This document shows, in pieces, positions 6,741 to 15,106 of a stretch of 31,875 bases of DNA (positions within the stretch are counted from its first letter, which is position 1; each line of letters opens with the position of its first letter). Under the pieces are notes generated by a model, which did not search any database, was not told where the DNA came from, and saw only the letters and a list, made by a program, of their open reading frames with translations. The translations under genes and the position numbers were made by a program. The stretch comes from Hyphococcus sp. (GTDB taxonomy: Bacteria > Pseudomonadota > Alphaproteobacteria > Caulobacterales > Parvularculaceae), in the NCBI GenBank assembly GCA_021604585.1, contig BQJG01000042.1:1-31875 (forward strand), in the 5' to 3' direction.

Positions 6741-8321
6741 CTAAAACGCCAGCGCCATGGCCTGTTTGACGTATGACAAGGCGCGGAGTTTTTCGAGCAC
6801 CGCGTCCGTTACCGGCTCGTCTACAGCGATCAGGGCGATGGCGCCTTCGCCCGGCGCTGCACGGCCAAGATTGAAGGTTGCAATGTTGACACCTGCCTCG
6901 CCGAGGGTGGCGCCGAGCGCGCCGATAAAGCCGGGCCTGTCCTCGTTGGTGACATAGAGCATGTGCGGCGCGAAACCCGCCTCCATTTCCACACCCTTGA
7001 TTTCAACGATGCGCGGCGCGGCACCAAATATGGTTCCGGAAACGGTGCGAGTTTGATTCTCCGTGACAATCTTGAGGCGAATGATGCTGTCATAGGCGTC
7101 CGCATCATCGCGGGTGGTTTCCGCAATCGAAATGCCGCGCTCGCGGGCGATCACTGGTGCATTGACGATGTTGACTTCCGCCAGCATCGGCTTGAGGACG
7201 CCCGCCACTGCAGATGCCGTAAGCGGTTTCAGATTAAGTGCGGCGACCTCGCCTTCATAAGTGATTTCGATTTTCTTGAGGCCGGTCTGGGTTAACTGCC
7301 CGGCGAAAGCGCCGAGCTTTTCCGCAAGCGCAATGTAGGGTTTAAGACGCGGCGCTTCCTCAGCCGTGACGGAAGGCGAATTGAGCGCATTGGAAACCGC
7401 GCCGCGCACAAGATAGTCCGCCATTTGTTCGGCGACCTGTATCGCCACATTTTCCTGCGCTTCCAAGGTGGAGGCGCCGAGATGCGGCGTGGCGATGACT
7501 TTAGGATGACCGAACAGCGCGTGCTCCATTGCCGGCTCCGTCGCAAATACATCCAGTGCGGCGCCGGCAAGGCGTCCTTCGTCGAGCGCGTCCTTCAACG
7601 CCTCTTCGTCTAGCAAACCGCCGCGCGCGCAATTCACCACAAAGGCGCCCTTTTTCAGCTTGGCGAGATTTTCGCGGCTTAGAATGTTGCGTGTCTGGTC
7701 CGTCAGCGGCGTGTGCAGCGTCACGATATCAGCCCGCGCCAGCAGCGTTTCGAGATCAGCCTTTTCGACGCCAAGTTCGATGGCGCGCTCCTCTGTGAGG
7801 AACGGATCAAACGCGACGACGCGCATTTTAAGACCCACCGCACGGTCAGCGACGATGGAGCCGATATTCCCGCAGCCGATCACGCCCAATGTTTTTCCGA
7901 AGACTTCCGCGCCCATAAACGCCGATTTTTCCCACTTGCCTGCATGCGTCGAGGCGCTCGCTTGCGGGATCGAACGCACAAGCGAGAACATCATGGCAAT
8001 GGCGTGCTCAGCGGTGGTGATGGCGTTGCCGTAAGGCGTGTTCATCACAACGATGCCCGCCGCCGTCGCCGCCGGGATATCAATATTGTCGACGCCAATG
8101 CCGGCGCGACCGATGACTTTCAGCTTTTTGCCGGCGGCGATGATCGGCGCAGTCGCCTTGGTGGCGGAACGCACGGCTAGACCGTCATACTCGCCAATCA
8201 CGGAGAGCAGTTTTTCCTTGTCTTTGCCAAGCGCCGGCAAATAATCGACCTCAACGCCACGCTCTTTAAAAATGTTGACGGCGGTTTCGCTCAAGGCGTC
8301 GGAAACGAGAACTTTGGGCAT
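6741..8321 (-). CDS. serA: D-3-phosphoglycerate dehydrogenase
   Basis: SerA oxidises 3-phosphoglycerate to 3-phosphohydroxypyruvate with NAD, the first step of serine synthesis. The 526-residue length is that of the long form. It has a split substrate domain, the Rossmann NAD loop GVIGCGNIGS, CARGGLLDEEAL with the catalytic arginine, GAALDVF, the TPHLGAST histidine motif, an intervening domain, and a C-terminal ACT domain with NEDRPGFIGALG, which in relatives binds serine for feedback control. The start at 8321 has GGGGAA five bases upstream. It follows serC by 33 bases, so the two form an operon. Confidence 0.98.
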   Translation of the reverse strand: MPKVLVSDALSETAVNIFKERGVEVDYLPALGKDKEKLLSVIGEYDGLAVRSATKATAPIIAAGKKLKVIGRAGIGVDNIDIPAATAAGIVVMNTPYGNAITTAEHAIAMMFSLVRSIPQASASTHAGKWEKSAFMGAEVFGKTLGVIGCGNIGSIVADRAVGLKMRVVAFDPFLTEERAIELGVEKADLETLLARADIVTLHTPLTDQTRNILSRENLAKLKKGAFVVNCARGGLLDEEALKDALDEGRLAGAALDVFATEPAMEHALFGHPKVIATPHLGASTLEAQENVAIQVAEQMADYLVRGAVSNALNSPSVTAEEAPRLKPYIALAEKLGAFAGQLTQTGLKKIEITYEGEVAALNLKPLTASAVAGVLKPMLAEVNIVNAPVIARERGISIAETTRDDADAYDSIIRLKIVTENQTRTVSGTIFGAAPRIVEIKGVEMEAGFAPHMLYVTNEDRPGFIGALGATLGEAGVNIATFNLGRAAPGEGAIALIAVDEPVTDAVLEKLRALSYVKQAMALAF

Positions 8322-8354
8322 GGGAATTCCCCGAATTGAATTTCGTATGAAAGA

Positions 8355-9512
8355 TTAAAGCGCAGACTTGGCTTGCGAAAACGCCCAATCGAGCCATGGC
8401 CCGAGCGCTTTGATGTCGGCGGTTTCAACGGTGGCGCCGCACCAGATGCGAAGTCCTGGCGGCGCATCGCGATAACCGCCAATGTCATACGCGGCTTGTT
8501 CTTTTTCGAGCGCTTTTTCGATCGCCTTAACGAAAGCGCGCTGGGCGCCATCATCAAGGTTGGCGATCTGCGAATCGACAATTTTCAAACACACGGACGT
8601 ATTGGAGCGCAGGGACGGGTCGGCGCAGAGGAAGTCAATCCAGTCGCGGCTTTCCACCCAGTCGCCAAGCGAGGCGGCATTGGCGTCAGCGCGGCGATGC
8701 AGAGCCTCGATCCCGCCGATATCTTCCGCCCAACGCAATGCGTCGATGTAATCTTCAACACAAAGCATGGACGGCGTGTTGATGGTGGCGCCGGTGAAAA
8801 TATCTTCGTTGAGCTTGCCGCCTTTGACCATGCGGAACAGTTTCGGCATCGGCCATGACGGCGTGTAGGATTCAAGCCGTTCGACGGCGCGCGGGCTGAG
8901 GATCAAAACGCCGTGCGCACCCTCGCCGCCCAAAACTTTCTGCCATGAATAGGTGACCACATCGAGCTTCGCCCAGTCGAGTTCTTGCGCGAAAATCGCC
9001 GAAGTTGCATCGCACATGACAACGCCCTCGCGCTCGGCGCTGATCCAGTCAGCATTGGGGACGCGCACGCCGGAAGTAGTTCCGTTCCAGGTGAAAACCA
9101 CGTCATGGGCCGGATCGACGGCGGCTAAGTCGGCGATTTCACCGTATCCGGCTTTCAAAATCCGCGCATCGAGCTTGAGCTGTTTGACCACATCGGTGAT
9201 CCAGCCCTCGCCAAAGCTTTCCCATGCGAGCATGTCAACAGGGCGGGGCCCAAGCATCGACCACATGGCCATCTCGACGGCCCCGGTGTCCGACGCAGGC
9301 ACAATGCCAATGCGGAAATCATCGGGAACGCCAAGCAGCGCGCGCGTCCGGTCAATGGCTTCAGCGAGTCGCGCCTTGCCAAGTTTCGACCGGTGCGAAC
9401 GCCCAAGCGTGTCAGTATTGAAATTTTCGGGAGACCATCCGGGGCGCTTGGCGCAGGGACCGGACGAAAAATGCGGGCGTACTGGACGCACCGCTGGCGT
9501 AGTTTGAATCAT
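8355..9512 (-). CDS. serC: Phosphoserine aminotransferase
   Basis: SerC transfers an amino group from glutamate to 3-phosphohydroxypyruvate, giving phosphoserine. It also acts on the analogous intermediate of pyridoxal phosphate synthesis. The 385-residue protein is of the alphaproteobacterial type. FSSGPCAKRPGW is at the N-terminus, GTTSGVR and CDATSAIFA lie in the middle, and SWQKVLGGEGAHG carries the lysine (about 192) that binds pyridoxal phosphate. It is the first gene of serC-serA and sits behind a structured leader. GGAG lies six bases before the ATG, inside the last hairpin of that leader. Confidence 0.97.
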   Translation of the reverse strand: MIQTTPAVRPVRPHFSSGPCAKRPGWSPENFNTDTLGRSHRSKLGKARLAEAIDRTRALLGVPDDFRIGIVPASDTGAVEMAMWSMLGPRPVDMLAWESFGEGWITDVVKQLKLDARILKAGYGEIADLAAVDPAHDVVFTWNGTTSGVRVPNADWISAEREGVVMCDATSAIFAQELDWAKLDVVTYSWQKVLGGEGAHGVLILSPRAVERLESYTPSWPMPKLFRMVKGGKLNEDIFTGATINTPSMLCVEDYIDALRWAEDIGGIEALHRRADANAASLGDWVESRDWIDFLCADPSLRSNTSVCLKIVDSQIANLDDGAQRAFVKAIEKALEKEQAAYDIGGYRDAPPGLRIWCGATVETADIKALGPWLDWAFSQAKSAL

Positions 9513-9610
9513 GTTTTACTCCATCCTTCCAGATGGCTCGCGCCCCGTTGGGGAGGCGTGGCCCACCCCCGGCTTCGCATGGAAGCCCGCGCGCCGTCAA
9601 TGCAAAAAAA
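9513..9610 (-). ncRNA. Putative serC leader RNA motif
   Basis: Reading toward serC, three hairpins occur. The first is GGCTTC/GAAGCC (9571-9587), the second CCCC/GGGG with a three-base loop (9543-9553), and the third CCATC/GATGG (9521-9536). The last hairpin's 3' arm contains GGATGG, which runs into the serC Shine-Dalgarno sequence. A conserved RNA called the serC motif is known in alphaproteobacteria upstream of serC-serA operons. Position and the sequestering last hairpin fit it, but I matched it from memory rather than to a covariance model. The ligand, if any, is unknown. Confidence 0.6.
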
Positions 9611-9648
9611 TTTATGGCCCCAACAGATAAACTCTCTTGCGTTGGTTA

Positions 9649-10698
9649 ATGCAGGCCGATAGCGCGAACCCTATGGCCCGCAAACACATCACCCCGGCGG
9701 AAGCGACCCTTTACGACTGGTCGTTGCTCGCGTTGATCGTCGCCTTTGGCGGGTCTTCTTTCGTCATGATCCGCACGGCGGTCGCAACCATGCCGCCGGC
9801 GGTTGTCGCCGCCGGTCGGCTGTGGGTCGCAGCGATTGTTGTTTATATTTTGATGCGCGCGGCGGGACGGCGCCTGCCGCCCTTTTTCATCCGTAACGGG
9901 AGGACATTTCGCATCCGCCGGTCCTGGTGGTGGATGATCGCTGTCGGCGCCAGCGGCAATGTCTTGCCGTTTTATATCTTTCCATGGGCGCAGCAATTCG
10001 TCGAAAGCGGGCTCGCCGGCGTTTACATGGCGTTCATGCCGATCTGGACGGTGGCGCTCGCCTATTTTTTCGCCGGCGAAAAGTTGAGCCGCCGCAAGAT
10101 GGTCGGCTTCACACTCGGTTTTTTTGGCGTCATCGTGCTGATGGGACCGGACGCGGTCAAAGGCGCCCTCTCCAGCGATTTGCGTGCGCAGATGGGATTG
10201 TTGCTGGCGACCTTTCTTTATGCCGCTTCCGCCGTTTTATCGCGGCGCGCGCCGCCAATCCGCCCACGCGTGTTCGCCTCCGGCATGCTGATCGTCGCGG
10301 CGGTGATGGCGGTCCCCACTCTGTTCTTCACCGACTTGCATCGCGAAGAATGGTCGCTAGCCAGCATTGCGAGCATTTTCTTCCTTGGCGTCTTTCCGAC
10401 AGGGCTCAACGGCATCTTGATCATCATGTTGATCCGCCGCGCCGGTGCGGGCTTCATGGCGTTTTCAAATTACATCACGCCGCTCTGGGCGGTGGCGCTC
10501 GGCGCGCTCGTTTATCATGAACGGCTGCATTGGACCGTATTCATTGCCCTGACGGTCATTCTTGCAGGCGTTGCGGTCAGTCAGCGTCCACCTTTCAGCA
10601 AGAAACGTCCTGAGAATAGCGGCATCATCGCCGGTGACGGCATGGCTGGCGAACTTGAGCCGATGATCGAAAAGTCTGACTCTCAGACGAAAAGCTGA
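9649..10698 (+). CDS. EamA/DMT-superfamily transporter
   Basis: A 349-residue inner-membrane protein with about ten hydrophobic helices in two EamA repeats. The first starts at ALIVAFGGSSFVMIRTAVATMPP, shown here only to mark position near residue 30. The second is around MGLLLATFLYAASAV, and it ends with SNYITPLWAVALGALVYHE and a helix ILAGVAVS. Such proteins usually export small metabolites or amino acids; the substrate is unknown. The ATG at 9649 is the first in-frame ATG and lacks a strong ribosome-binding site. An ATG at 9673 is an alternative. It diverges from serC and its 3' end overlaps the PhzF-family gene tail-to-tail by 16 bases. Confidence 0.9.
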   Translation: MQADSANPMARKHITPAEATLYDWSLLALIVAFGGSSFVMIRTAVATMPPAVVAAGRLWVAAIVVYILMRAAGRRLPPFFIRNGRTFRIRRSWWWMIAVGASGNVLPFYIFPWAQQFVESGLAGVYMAFMPIWTVALAYFFAGEKLSRRKMVGFTLGFFGVIVLMGPDAVKGALSSDLRAQMGLLLATFLYAASAVLSRRAPPIRPRVFASGMLIVAAVMAVPTLFFTDLHREEWSLASIASIFFLGVFPTGLNGILIIMLIRRAGAGFMAFSNYITPLWAVALGALVYHERLHWTVFIALTVILAGVAVSQRPPFSKKRPENSGIIAGDGMAGELEPMIEKSDSQTKS

Positions 10699-11570
10699 CC
10701 TTTTTGCATAAACACCGCATTGCCGCCGATCCGCACAGATTTGACCGCGCCGCCTGCGACACGGACCGTCGCGATGATGCGGCTCGGGCGGCCCATTTCG
10801 AAGCCCTGCTCGATCACCCAGCGATGCTCTCCGTCCGGAATCTTCTGACTACGGATGATCTGCGCCGGAAAACCCGCCGCCGCGCCGCCCGTCGCCGGAT
10901 CTTCAACGATCCCTGCGCCTGGTGCAAACATGCGCACGTGATATGTCGTGTCCGCCGCCTCACCGCCTTCGGCATAAAGATAAACGCCGACGATTTCCTC
11001 GACGGCAAGCCCGTCCCATGCGGCGCTGTTCACTTTGGCCGCTTTCAACGCATCCATCGGCACATGGGCGTAAATGAAATCAACCCCAGCGCCGGCGCGG
11101 CGCGGCTTGTGATCGCCCTGATCGATGGCGCTGACCGGGAGCGACACTGCGGCCGCAATCGCTTCCGGCGTCGATGCGGGCCCGTTTTCTTTCGGCAGGT
11201 TCGGATTGACGAATTCGGCGTAACCGCCGCCCTCGTTCAAGTCGACCTTCACCGGAAACACGCCGGAATTGAGCTCAAGCTTGAGTTCCCCAGTGAGGCC
11301 GCGCGCGCGCGCAATGGTGATGGCGGTCCCGACGGTGGGATGCCCGGCGAAAGGCATTTCATAACCGGGCGTGAAAATCCGCACGCGCGCCGTGTTGTCC
11401 GGGTTTTCCGGCGGCAGGACGAACGTCGATTCCGCAAGATTGAATTCGCGGGTAATCGTCTGCATCTGGTCGAGCGACAGGCCGCGCGCATCGGTCAGCA
11501 CGGCAAGCGGATTGCCAGCGAATTTTTGGTCGGTGAAGACATCGAGCGTTTCAAAATCATAGGCCGTCAT
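10683..11570 (-). CDS. PhzF-family isomerase/epimerase-like protein
   Basis: A 295-residue protein with the PhzF double hot-dog fold signature. DVFTDQKFAGNPLAVL is at the N-terminus, REFNLAEST carries the family's catalytic glutamate, GHPTVGTA follows, and DPATGGAAAGF lies in the C-terminal half. Except for phenazine PhzF itself, most members have no assigned substrate; nothing nearby suggests phenazine synthesis. It starts at 11570 with GGAG seven bases upstream. It lies about 100 bases downstream of thiD on the same strand and may be cotranscribed. It probably acts in the cytosol. Confidence 0.92.
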   Translation of the reverse strand: MTAYDFETLDVFTDQKFAGNPLAVLTDARGLSLDQMQTITREFNLAESTFVLPPENPDNTARVRIFTPGYEMPFAGHPTVGTAITIARARGLTGELKLELNSGVFPVKVDLNEGGGYAEFVNPNLPKENGPASTPEAIAAAVSLPVSAIDQGDHKPRRAGAGVDFIYAHVPMDALKAAKVNSAAWDGLAVEEIVGVYLYAEGGEAADTTYHVRMFAPGAGIVEDPATGGAAAGFPAQIIRSQKIPDGEHRWVIEQGFEMGRPSRIIATVRVAGGAVKSVRIGGNAVFMQKGQLFV

Positions 11571-11673
11571 GGCGAAACTCCATCTGTTTCGAGTTGACCC
11601 GATATTGGCGCCGCGGCAATGCGCGGCAAATCAGAATTTTTCGCGGTCTCGATAGCGGCGCTGACAGACTTAA

Positions 11674-12462
11674 CTAATCCAGCGGATGGCCGTGATTAAG
11701 CGGGCCATGCCCTGCGCCATAACCGGGCGCTGTCACTATCGCTTTGTGAACATAATCAATCGCGCGTTTAACGGCGACCTGCAACGTCATGCCTTGGGCA
11801 AGGCCCGTTGCAACGGCCGACGCCAGCGTGCAGCCGGTGCCATGGGTGGAGGTCGTGTCTATGCGCGGATTGGAAAAGATGCGCGAGCCTTCCGGCGTGA
11901 CCAGCGCGTCCTCAACGGTTTCTCCCGTCAGATGCCCGCCTTTGACCAGCGCCGCGCCGGTGCCGAATCCGATCAGCGCCTTGCCGGAGTCTCTCATCGA
12001 TTCCCGGCCGGTGATGACCGCGCCTGTAAGCGCCGCCGCTTCATCAATGTTTGGCGTGATCAGCGCGGCGAGCGGCGCCAATCTGTCGCGAATAAACGCC
12101 GCGACACCGTCACTGGCCAACGCATCGCCGCTGGTGGCGATCAACACCGGATCGAGAATGACGGGGACGGAGGAATATTTTTTCAGCGCGGACTCGATGA
12201 TTGAAGCCGTTTCGACATCGCCGATCATGCCGATCTTGATCGCGTCGGCGCCGATGTCGGACATCACCGCTTCAATCTGCGCCGCAATTACATTCGGCGC
12301 GACGGGGTGAACTTCGCTCACGCCGCGCGTGTTCTGCACGGTCAGCGCCGTGATCGCTGTCGCCGCATAGCCGCCAAGCATCGTCACCGTCTTGATGTCG
12401 GCCTGGATCCCGGCGCCGCCCGACGGGTCGGATCCTGCGATGATGAGCACGCGGCCTTTCAC
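11674..12462 (-). CDS. thiD: Hydroxymethylpyrimidine/phosphomethylpyrimidine kinase
   Basis: ThiD phosphorylates hydroxymethylpyrimidine and its monophosphate, giving the pyrimidine diphosphate used by ThiE. It acts directly after ThiC. Family landmarks are AGSDPSGGAGIQADIKT at the N-terminus, ILDPVLIATSGDAL in the middle and STHGTGCTLASAVA with the anion hole near the C-terminus. I prefer the GTG at 12462 because AGGTGA lies just upstream and it puts the first beta strand at the usual position. In-frame ATGs at 12492 and 12534 are alternatives. No TPP riboswitch is visible upstream, unlike thiC. Confidence 0.95.
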   Translation of the reverse strand: MKGRVLIIAGSDPSGGAGIQADIKTVTMLGGYAATAITALTVQNTRGVSEVHPVAPNVIAAQIEAVMSDIGADAIKIGMIGDVETASIIESALKKYSSVPVILDPVLIATSGDALASDGVAAFIRDRLAPLAALITPNIDEAAALTGAVITGRESMRDSGKALIGFGTGAALVKGGHLTGETVEDALVTPEGSRIFSNPRIDTTSTHGTGCTLASAVATGLAQGMTLQVAVKRAIDYVHKAIVTAPGYGAGHGPLNHGHPLD

Positions 12463-12580
12463 AAATTCACCTATTCGTCTTGGCGAAGCCATACTTCGCC
12501 CAAGTGTTTTCAAACATGCGCCGCGATTAGGCAATACGCCGCGCCCGCAGCGGGCGACGAAATGGAGAGAGAAACATCAT

Positions 12581-12769
12581 ATGGCGAACAATCTGATATG
12601 GATCGGGCTTTTATGCTGCCTGGCGGCGTTGTCGATCCAACTGTTTCCTGACGCCGCGTTCCGCCTCGGCGCCGACGCCGCCGCATCCTGGCTGGTGTTC
12701 GGCTTTGGCGTGTTCCTCATTCTGGTGGCGGCGCTGATCGCCACGGGCGGGCGGCGCGGGGCGAAATAG
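12581..12769 (+). CDS. Small two-helix membrane protein
   Basis: A 62-residue frame starting MANNLIWIGLL, with hydrophobic helices at about residues 4-21 and 37-56 and a basic tail GGRRGAK. GGAGAGAG lies about ten bases upstream. It is divergent from thiD and has its own reading frame with good coding character. No family is recognised and no function can be assigned. Confidence 0.6.
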   Translation: MANNLIWIGLLCCLAALSIQLFPDAAFRLGADAAASWLVFGFGVFLILVAALIATGGRRGAK

Positions 12770-12775
12770 CGGCGA

Positions 12776-12805
12776 TTGACAACGATGCGCCAGCGAGCCT
12801 ATACC
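12776..12805 (+). promoter_or_regulatory. Strong sigma70-type promoter for the glyoxalase-related gene
   Basis: TTGACA (12776-12781), an 18-base spacer and TATACC (12800-12805) form one of the best promoters in the window. RNA would start near 12812, giving an untranslated leader of nearly 150 bases before the ATG at 12960. Confidence 0.6.
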
Positions 12806-12959
12806 CCGCGCCGGGTGAAGGCCCCCGCCGCTCGCGAGCAAATGCTTTGGTGAAGTCCTTCGTTGAGACGCTCTGGTCAGCCACGCTTTCAAGCCCAGCG
12901 GACCGATGGCAATGCGAGCCCCATCCATTTGTTCCGCATGGTGAAAGACGAGGTCTGCC

Positions 12960-13397
12960 ATGACACAAGCCCCCTTGCCGTCTCTTGACGCGCTCAAACA
13001 GCAGGCAAAACGCCTGCGCGCCGGACTCGACGAAGACGGCGATTTTCTCACACATAGCGAAAGCTTGGAACTGGTTGCAAAACAATACGGCTTTCGCGAC
13101 TGGAATACATTGCACGCCGCCATCGGCAATCGCCCGCCGCTCAAACGGTTTGATCTGGGCGGGCGCGTAAAGGGCCGCTATCTCGGCCAGCCCTTTACCG
13201 GAGAGATCGTCGCCCTCCGGTCAATGCAGCCGGATCATTTGCGGATCGTGCTGCAATTTGACGAGCCGGTTGACGTTGTGACGTTTGACAGTTTTTCGGC
13301 CTATCGCAGCCGCGTCTCTGCGCTCATCGATCGCGACGGCGTCACTGCAGAAAAGACATCCAACGGATTGCCGCAAATGACTGTGGAGCCGGAGTGA
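12960..13397 (+). CDS. Glyoxalase-superfamily-related protein
   Basis: The 145-residue protein begins with the pattern LPSLDALKQQAKRLRAGL, then HSESLELVAKQYGFRDWNTLHAA. This is the conserved N-terminal module of small proteins annotated as glyoxalase-related (PF20066-type). The C-terminal half looks like a small beta domain. The biochemical role is not established. GAGG lies six bases before the ATG. The stop TGA shares a base with the ATG of the next gene, so the two are probably translated together. Confidence 0.75.
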   Translation: MTQAPLPSLDALKQQAKRLRAGLDEDGDFLTHSESLELVAKQYGFRDWNTLHAAIGNRPPLKRFDLGGRVKGRYLGQPFTGEIVALRSMQPDHLRIVLQFDEPVDVVTFDSFSAYRSRVSALIDRDGVTAEKTSNGLPQMTVEPE

Positions 13398-13837
13398 TGT
13401 CATCTGAGAACAAACAAACGCTGATCCGCTTCATTGAAGAAGTCTGGAACCGGGGCGATCTGGACCGCATCGCGGGTTTTGTCGCCCTGAGCTACACTGT
13501 TTTTCACGATCCCGGCGATCCGTGGGACGGAAAAGTGCTGGAAGAAGAAGGCTTGCGTGAGCGCATCAGGATATCGCGCGCGCCTTTTCCAGACCAACGA
13601 TTTGAGCCTGTGCACATGATCGCGGAGGGCGATAATGTCGTCTTTGCGTGGACCTGGAGGGCCGCCCACCGCGGTGATTTTCCGGGGTTTCCTGCGACGA
13701 ACAAGGTCATCACCATGAGCGGCGTGACGGTTTACACATTTGAAAACGGGAAGATTGCCGGACATTGGCAAGTCGCCGACCGGCTTGGCGTGTTTCAACA
13801 ATTGTCAGCGATGACGCGGAGCAATGACGACGCTTAA
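13397..13837 (+). CDS. SnoaL-like / ester cyclase family protein
   Basis: A 146-residue protein of the NTF2-like fold. The opening NKQTLIRFIEEVWNRGDLDRI, the middle segment FPDQRFEPVHMIAEGD and the strands VVFAWTWRAAHRGDFPG and VTVYTFENGKIAGHWQVAD are typical of SnoaL-like proteins. Members include polyketide cyclases and many uncharacterised proteins, so no substrate is assigned. The ATG at 13397 overlaps the preceding stop (TGATG) with GGAG immediately before it. It converges on the HxlR regulator gene. Confidence 0.85.
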   Translation: MSSENKQTLIRFIEEVWNRGDLDRIAGFVALSYTVFHDPGDPWDGKVLEEEGLRERIRISRAPFPDQRFEPVHMIAEGDNVVFAWTWRAAHRGDFPGFPATNKVITMSGVTVYTFENGKIAGHWQVADRLGVFQQLSAMTRSNDDA

Positions 13838-13847
13838 AGAGAAAGCG

Positions 13848-14336
13848 TTAAGCCGCCGGCTTGAACTGCACTTCCGCAAGCGGCGCGGTTGAACCCGTAT
13901 TGTCAACGAGACCAAGCTTCAACGGCTCGCCTGTTCGGCGGCTGACAATTGCGTTGAGGGCGGCGTTTGCATCGACTTGCGTCAAAACGTGTTTTTGACC
14001 CCACTGCATCAGCGCCATCAAGGGCAGCGCAAGATCGACGCCCTTTTTCGTCAGCACATATTGATGGCGCGTGCGCTGGCCGGTTTGCTTATAGGCGCGC
14101 CGCCGCATCACGCCGCCATCGACAAGCCGCTTCAAACGGTTTGAAAGGACGGTGCGCGGCATGGCCAGCGTCGCGTGCAACTCGTCAAAACGGGTGACGC
14201 CATAGAGCGCTGAGCGGATGATCAACAACGTCCAGCGATCGCCCACCTGCTCAATCGCGGCTGCGAGGCCGCAATTTTCCAGCGGCGGCGCCGCTTCGGC
14301 GGATTTTGGGTCGGTCCTGTCGCGCTCAAAAGTCAT
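13848..14336 (-). CDS. HxlR-family transcriptional regulator
   Basis: A 162-residue protein with a single winged helix-turn-helix of the HxlR type. The family pattern is clear: a cysteine in NCGLAAAIEQVGDRWTLLIIR (described by its parts, cysteine near residue 22), then RFDELHATLAMPRTVLSNRLKRLV and YVLTKKGVDLALPL. The N-terminal cysteine is used for redox or aldehyde sensing in some relatives. The C-terminal part adds a short domain. Two inverted repeats lie immediately upstream and are likely its own operators. The regulated genes may include the adjacent convergent pair or the divergent secreted protein. Confidence 0.92.
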   Translation of the reverse strand: MTFERDRTDPKSAEAAPPLENCGLAAAIEQVGDRWTLLIIRSALYGVTRFDELHATLAMPRTVLSNRLKRLVDGGVMRRRAYKQTGQRTRHQYVLTKKGVDLALPLMALMQWGQKHVLTQVDANAALNAIVSRRTGEPLKLGLVDNTGSTAPLAEVQFKPAA

Positions 14337-14341
14337 AGACG

Positions 14342-14373
14342 AATCACTAAGGTGATTTGCGCACAGCGCGCAA
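14342..14373. promoter_or_regulatory. Tandem inverted repeats upstream of the HxlR gene, likely operators
   Basis: AATCAC-TAAG-GTGATT (14342-14357) and TTGCGC-ACAGC-GCGCAA (14357-14373) are two perfect six-base inverted repeats sharing one base, 5 bases upstream of the HxlR start. A third inverted repeat, TCACGC/GCGTGA, lies at 14411-14430. The spacing suits dimeric winged-helix regulators. Confidence 0.55.
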
Positions 14374-14537
14374 TCATCCCTTGGCGCACGCCATCACGGT
14401 GAAGCGCGGCTCACGCTAAGTTGTGCGTGAAAGGCAAATGTGACCGCTTTTGGGCCAGAAATCGCGCCATTCTCGCCCTATTCGACCGCCATGTTGTCAC
14501 CTATCGCAATCCCGCTGGGGCAAGCACGGAGAACGAC

Positions 14538-15038
14538 ATGAAAAAGAACATCAAAACCTTGATCGCCAGCGCTATGGGCGTCGCCGCATTATGCGCAGGC
14601 GCGGCCTGGGCGAAACCGGCGCATTGCAATGTCAATCATGATCACCGCAGCCATGCGGCGGATTATTACAGCTATTATCCGGCGGACAGCTACTCGCGCG
14701 CAGGCGCTTATCGCAGCGGTTCCGGTCTGAGTATTTCGATTAGCCTCGGCGACCGCGACTATGATCACCGTGGGCGCTATGACCGCCATGATGATCGCGG
14801 CCGCCGCAATGGCTATCGCCGCGGCAATAGCCGTGTTGTCAATCGTGAAGTCTTCGATACGCGTTACCGCGCGCGAATCATTCTGACCGAAGAAGTTGTC
14901 CACACGCGCCGAGGACCGCGACTGATCTGCACCGTCGATGCCCGCGGTCCGCAATCCCGCTATGTGCCGAACAAGCGTTTGCGAAAGATCGCGCGCAGAG
15001 AATGCTCGCGCCGCGCACAAGTCCGCATCGTAACCTAA
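14538..15038 (+). CDS. Small basic secreted protein, function unknown
   Basis: A 166-residue protein with a clear signal peptide (MKKNIKTLIASAMGVAALCA region, cleavage probably after the AWA near residue 23). A histidine/tyrosine/aspartate-rich segment follows (HNDHRS- and YDHRGRYDRHDD-type runs), then an arginine-rich stretch, and a C-terminal domain with RARIILTEEVV, RRGPRLICTVDAR and two cysteines. I recognise no family. The His/Asp-rich part could bind metal, but that is speculation. The ATG at 14538 has GGAG upstream; an open frame further upstream is not needed. A strong terminator follows it. Confidence 0.75.
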   Translation: MKKNIKTLIASAMGVAALCAGAAWAKPAHCNVNHDHRSHAADYYSYYPADSYSRAGAYRSGSGLSISISLGDRDYDHRGRYDRHDDRGRRNGYRRGNSRVVNREVFDTRYRARIILTEEVVHTRRGPRLICTVDARGPQSRYVPNKRLRKIARRECSRRAQVRIVT

Positions 15039-15066
15039 ATAAGCGCTTGCGTGTTTAAGCGTTTAG

Positions 15067-15106
15067 CCCGCCGGCATGCGTATCATGCCGGTGGGTTTAT
15101 ATTTTG
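15067..15106 (+). terminator. Rho-independent terminator after the basic secreted protein gene
   Basis: CCCGCCGGCATG (15067-15078) pairs with CATGCCGGTGGG (15084-15095) over twelve bases with one G-T pair and a five-base loop. It is followed by TTTATATTTT. The T-rich tail overlaps the 3' end of the convergent TetR gene. Confidence 0.85.

Noticed and set aside
12611..13144. Minus-strand open frame across the small membrane gene, leader and glyoxalase-related gene
   Set aside because: It overlaps two better-supported plus-strand genes and its protein shows no family character or ribosome-binding site.
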